From: Candidatus Saccharimonadota bacterium
Lineage (GTDB): Bacteria; Patescibacteriota; Saccharimonadia; Saccharimonadales; Saccharimonadaceae
DNA length: 7,171 bases
Direction: 5' to 3'
Assembly: GCA_017652715.1 (NCBI GenBank)
Contig: JAGCAL010000024.1
Span: 1 to 7,171, forward strand
Positions 5,155 through 7,171 of the stretch are shown here, piece by piece (position 1 is the first letter of the stretch; each line of letters starts with the position of its first letter). Under the pieces are notes generated by a model. That model saw only the letters and a program-made list of their open reading frames with translations. It searched no databases and had not been told where the DNA came from. The position numbers and the translations under genes were made by a program.

Positions 5155-5170
5155 ATTTATCAGATTTATG

Positions 5171-5199
5171 TTGACTTTTTTAGGAAAGTGTGCTATAAT
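5171..5199 (+). promoter_or_regulatory. Strong sigma70-type promoter for the 144-aa gene
   Basis: TTGACT (5171-5176), a 17-bp spacer and TATAAT (5194-5199) preceded by TGC (extended -10). It is nearly identical to the promoter at 6322-6350, differing at 3 of 29 positions. The start site near 5206 gives a leader of about 60 nt. Confidence 0.88.
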
Positions 5200-5267
5200 A
5201 AAATTATTGTAGCATTTTAACAAGTTTTTTGTGTTGTTTTCAGGCATCGAGAGGAGGGGATAAGAAG

Positions 5268-5702
5268 ATGTCTAGAGAAAAAGAACCGAAAAGATTTTTT
5301 GTACCTGGGAGTGGTTTCGCCCATAGCGAAAAGAAGGAAGGCAAGACGCTTACCAAGCGTTTAGAAGAACGCTACGCTGGGCGTCAGCGTCCGTTGGCGG
5401 ATGAAGACGAAAGACCGCGATATTATTCTCGTCGGCCTTATCGCGAGTTTGACGAAGTCGACGAAGAAGAACTTGAGGCTCGTCAGGCTCCAAAAAAGCC
5501 TGAGAGTGAGTACTGGGTAGGCGTTGCATTCAAATATCAGCTGCCTGACGGGGCCTTCGCCTATACTCCCGATTTGAAATGGGCCATTGTATGCTGGAAG
5601 GGAGGAATGCCTATCTGGCCCGTTTGGGCTGAGGAGAATGAGGTTGGGAGCATTCGTTATTGCGACCAACTGTCAGCTCCTTCCGGTAGAAACAGAACGT
5701 AA
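5268..5702 (+). CDS. Hypothetical protein with charged N-terminus and Trp/Tyr-rich C-terminal domain
   Basis: This 144-aa protein matches no family I recognise. ATG 5268 is preferred over an in-frame ATG at 5229 because GAGGAGGGG (about 5250-5259) lies at normal SD distance and the upstream 13 residues look non-conserved. Residues 1-80 are hydrophilic and charged, with Arg/Tyr-rich RPRYYSRRPYREF (49-61) followed by acidic DEVDEEELE (62-70), and are probably disordered. Residues 81-131 form a compact-looking beta-rich domain: EYWVGVAFKYQLPDGAFAYT, then DLKWAIVCWKGGMPIWPVWA, with five Trp and Cys109 and Cys132. No signal peptide or TM segment is seen, so it is likely cytosolic. It has its own strong promoter and is followed by a perfect terminator hairpin that separates it from the membrane-protein genes. 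Confidence 0.82.
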   Translation: MSREKEPKRFFVPGSGFAHSEKKEGKTLTKRLEERYAGRQRPLADEDERPRYYSRRPYREFDEVDEEELEARQAPKKPESEYWVGVAFKYQLPDGAFAYTPDLKWAIVCWKGGMPIWPVWAEENEVGSIRYCDQLSAPSGRNRT

Positions 5703-5704
5703 AT

Positions 5705-5717
5705 GGCCCTCTGGGCC
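5705..5717 (+). other. Short GC-rich hairpin just after the 144-aa gene
   Basis: GGCCC TCT GGGCC forms a 5-bp stem starting 3 bp after the stop codon. It has the same TCT triloop as the terminator 26 bp downstream. It may protect the 3' end or pause polymerase; no T-tract follows. Confidence 0.45.
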
Positions 5718-5742
5718 GCAGAGCTACAAAGCACTTTGAAGG

Positions 5743-5767
5743 GACCTGGCATCTTGCCAGGTCTTTT
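5743..5767 (+). terminator. Intrinsic terminator after the 144-aa gene
   Basis: GACCTGGCA TCT TGCCAGGTC is a perfect 9-bp stem with a 3-nt loop, followed by only four T (5764-5767) and then CAC. The short T-tract suggests partial read-through into the gene at 5846, which has no strong promoter of its own. Confidence 0.8.
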
Positions 5768-5823
5768 CACGTTTTACAGTGTTTGTACTGGCTAGCTTAT
5801 CTCTCTAGAACGGAGTGAGTGAT

Positions 5824-5839
5824 TTAGAAAAGGAGGCGA
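5824..5839 (+). promoter_or_regulatory. Ribosome-binding leader shared with the 6517 gene
   Basis: TTAGAAAAGGAGGCGA recurs exactly at 6497-6512. It holds a near-perfect SD (AGGAGG, 5831-5836). The spacing is 9 nt to ATG 5846 and 4 nt to an out-of-frame ATG at 5841, which favours 5846. Confidence 0.75.
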
Positions 5840-5845
5840 AATGCC

Positions 5846-6217
5846 ATGGTGTTTAGTACAGTACTTGCTGCTTGTGTGTTTGCATTGATTTTCGGTTTGA
5901 TGTTTTTGGCAAATAAGGATGAAAACGGTCGCTTTGTGACGGAATCTGATTTCGTAATGTCGCTTTTATTAGGGGCCCTTTCTTGGTTAATAGCGTACGT
6001 GGTTTCAACGAGAGAGGTTGCGTCGGAATTTAGGCAACTAGTTCCAGTTTTTATAATTGTTGCAATTTCTATGATGGCCTTTATTTTTATCGTGTGGCGA
6101 CATACCAGGTTTTCTAATAAGGGCATTGAGTTTGTGGTGGCCACGATAATCAGTATTATGCTGTTATTTGCGTTCGGATTATTGGCTTTATTGGCGGTTA
6201 TTAATGGGATATTATGA
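5846..6217 (+). CDS. Small four-helix membrane protein (unknown function)
   Basis: This 123-aa protein has predicted TM helices at about residues 2-22, 36-54, 65-84 and 94-119. A short polar loop NKDENGRF (23-30) follows helix 1, and WRHTR (84-88) follows helix 3. I do not recognise the family. It is clearly related to the N-terminal half of the protein at 6517. The K/R-D-x-x-G-x-F loop and the following S-L-x-x-G-A of helix 2 align without gaps, and the P-V...M-M...I-x-W-R/Q helix 3 aligns with one indel. It shares an identical 16-bp SD leader with that gene. No strong promoter is seen in 5768-5823 (only a weak TTTACA / CTTATC pair), so it may depend on read-through of the terminator at 5743. 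An intrinsic terminator follows at 6251. A small transporter-like or sensor role cannot be supported. Confidence 0.85.
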   Translation: MVFSTVLAACVFALIFGLMFLANKDENGRFVTESDFVMSLLLGALSWLIAYVVSTREVASEFRQLVPVFIIVAISMMAFIFIVWRHTRFSNKGIEFVVATIISIMLLFAFGLLALLAVINGIL

Positions 6218-6245
6218 ACAGTTTAGGCATGCTATAGGTACATTA

Positions 6246-6278
6246 AAAAAGGCTCGGCAGAGATGTCGGGCCATTTTT
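6246..6278 (+). terminator. Intrinsic terminator after the 123-aa membrane protein gene
   Basis: GGCTCGGCA GAGA TGTCGGGCC forms a 9-bp stem (two G-T wobbles) capped by a GNRA-type GAGA tetraloop, preceded by a run of A and followed by ATTTTTG. Confidence 0.87.
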
Positions 6279-6321
6279 GTGTTTTAATACTTGTGCTTTT
6301 CTAAAAGTTAATGTTTTAATA

Positions 6322-6350
6322 TTGACTTTTTTGAAAAAGTGTGCTATAAT
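6322..6350 (+). promoter_or_regulatory. Strong sigma70-type promoter for the 6517 membrane protein gene
   Basis: TTGACT (6322-6327), a 17-bp spacer and TATAAT (6345-6350) with an extended TGC. It is the near-twin of the promoter at 5171-5199, including the T-run after the -35 and GTGTGC before the -10. The start site is near 6357, leaving a leader of about 160 nt. Confidence 0.88.
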
Positions 6351-6356
6351 GTACTC

Positions 6357-6516
6357 AGTCTGAGTTTTAGGTAGTTTTTAAAACAACGAAGACCATTAAC
6401 AACCAAATCATCTCAGATTTCAAAATGAGATCTGTTTATATATATGGCTATCTATAACCCCCCAAATTTTGGAGGCGGGAAGCCTCCAATCTCACATTAG
6501 AAAAGGAGGCGATTGT
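6357..6516 (+). promoter_or_regulatory. Long structured 5' leader with SD / anti-SD switch
   Basis: This noncoding leader of the 6517 gene has several mutually exclusive pairings. ATCTCA (6410-6415) can pair with TGAGAT (6426-6431), while the overlapping CAGAT (6414-6418) can pair with ATCTG (6430-6434). Downstream, TTGGAGGC (6469-6476) forms a perfect 8-bp hairpin with GCCTCCAA (6482-6489). The same GCCTCC can instead pair with GGAGGC (6505-6510), which is the Shine-Dalgarno of the gene. The upstream arm thus copies the SD and would act as an anti-anti-SD. A C6 run (6458-6463) could compete for the upstream GGAGG. No known riboswitch class is recognised; a ligand, a protein or temperature could be the trigger. 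Confidence 0.6.
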
Positions 6517-7171
6517 ATGTTGTTACTTGCAATTGCAATTACTATCGTATGTTTCTTATTGTATTCCTCGTTAGAGCGTGATGCTTCCGGAAACTTCCGG
6601 GGATTTACCGCGCTCGACATTAGTCTGTCGATCGGAGCCGGTATTGTGACTTCGGCCGTTTGCTTCTTCGTGGACATGATCCAGAGAGGCAACGGTATAC
6701 CGATGCTCTTACAGTATCTTCCGGTTGTTTTATTAATTATCATGATGGGCATGATGGTTGGTCTGATAATCATCTGGCAAAGATATACGCCGGGGATTAT
6801 TGCTGCTATCTTGGCCGCATTCTTGCTGGCCGTCTTTGGATGGCTCGCAATTGAGAGCGCTAAGCTGACGATAAGACTAATACCTTGGGCGTTCGCAGCC
6901 TCCCTTGTCGTAATTTTGGCAAGGGTAGCGAGAATCCTGGCTATTGCCTTCGTCTTTATCGACTGGCTCTATTATAGGTTTACTCGGAGCGGTCGTCGGA
7001 GATGGAGAACCATTGCATGGATCTCGAAGGTCATCGCGTGTGTTTTGTCAGTCGTAGTGATAGCAAATACTATCGTTTTGCCGCCACTGCCGCGCACGAA
7101 CCCCTTCCGGGGGTGGCTGTCCGGTTGGCAGCAGCAGAGAGGTAGTAACGGGCTTACCGCTACTGATGGAA
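6517..7171 (+). CDS. Multi-pass membrane protein, C-terminus beyond window (unknown function)
   Basis: The reading frame opens at ATG 6517, 7 nt after AGGAGG (6504-6509), and runs to the window end without a stop (218 codons seen). Predicted TM helices lie at about 1-17, 35-53, 67-87, 92-111, 121-148 and 168-190. The first four match the 123-aa neighbour. The loop LERDASGNF (19-27) aligns with NKDENGRF, SLSIGA (36-41) with SLLLGA, and LPVVLLII...IIIWQRYT with its helix 3. The remaining part is new: an Arg-rich cytoplasmic-type loop FTRSGRRRWRT (155-165), a further helix, then a soluble-looking tail PPLPRTNPFRGWLSGWQQQR from 189 onward. Codons are richer in C-ending triplets (ATC, GCC, TTC) than in the 123-aa gene. 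It is driven by a strong promoter and a long structured leader. Function is unknown. Confidence 0.85.
   Translation, partial: MLLLAIAITIVCFLLYSSLERDASGNFRGFTALDISLSIGAGIVTSAVCFFVDMIQRGNGIPMLLQYLPVVLLIIMMGMMVGLIIIWQRYTPGIIAAILAAFLLAVFGWLAIESAKLTIRLIPWAFAASLVVILARVARILAIAFVFIDWLYYRFTRSGRRRWRTIAWISKVIACVLSVVVIANTIVLPPLPRTNPFRGWLSGWQQQRGSNGLTATDG

Noticed and set aside
6469..6489. Hairpin TTGGAGGC...GCCTCCAA as an intrinsic terminator
   Set aside because: No T-tract follows; the base composition fits a translational element because its right arm complements the SD.
6660..6854. 64-codon plus-strand ORF and minus-strand ORFs 6492-6773 and 5824-6144
   Set aside because: Out-of-frame shadows of the two membrane-protein genes, which have strong SDs and clear TM patterns.
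1..7171. Recoding of UGA as glycine or tryptophan (Gracilibacteria/Absconditabacteria style)
   Set aside because: No in-frame TGA interrupts any gene, tpiA ends in TGA at the expected length, and Trp is coded by TGG throughout.

Overview
The window looks like the chromosome of a small-genome, fermentative bacterium of the Patescibacteria/CPR radiation, most likely a Candidatus Saccharibacteria (TM7) relative. That placement is inference. It rests on the fairly AT-rich sequence, compact gene packing, many lineage-type hypothetical proteins with charged low-complexity regions, CPR-like changes in triosephosphate isomerase, and genes whose -10 box lies 6-9 nt before the ATG with no Shine-Dalgarno (leaderless). 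UGA is used as a normal stop, which argues against the UGA=Gly CPR lineages.

Region 1 (1-2346) is a carbohydrate-metabolism block. Two genes lie on the minus strand: the N-terminus of a probable PfkB-type sugar kinase (1-132, cut by the window edge) and a HAD-IIB enzyme resembling eukaryotic-type phosphomannomutase (161-928). They diverge from triosephosphate isomerase (962-1732), which overlaps by 4 bp a tail-anchored, low-complexity membrane protein gene (1729-2346). The divergent pair shares one perfect 18-bp palindrome that supplies an extended -10 to both strands.

Region 2 (2335-2823) is an RNA block: tRNA-His(GTG) and tRNA-Gly(TCC), both with encoded CCA. Each tRNA is followed by a second copy of its own 3' end (27 bp and 22 bp). 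In both cases the spacer is exactly 42 bp and is built alike: a hairpin starting at the CCA, then TCAAAAAG, then a second hairpin that folds onto the duplicated T-arm. A 106-bp inverted-repeat element follows the His unit, and an intrinsic terminator follows the Gly unit. This repeated architecture is the strongest candidate for something undescribed.

Region 3 (2846-5154) is a two-gene operon: a 97-aa helical protein and a 649-aa highly charged protein with acidic Trp motifs and a long coiled coil.

Region 4 (5171-7171) starts with a 144-aa unknown protein, then two related small multi-pass membrane proteins (123 aa, and at least 218 aa cut by the window edge). The two membrane genes share an identical 16-bp ribosome-binding leader. 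The first and last genes are driven by near-identical promoters (26 of 29 positions). The last gene has a roughly 160-nt leader in which an anti-SD sequence can pair either with an upstream copy of the SD or with the SD itself, which suggests a translational switch.
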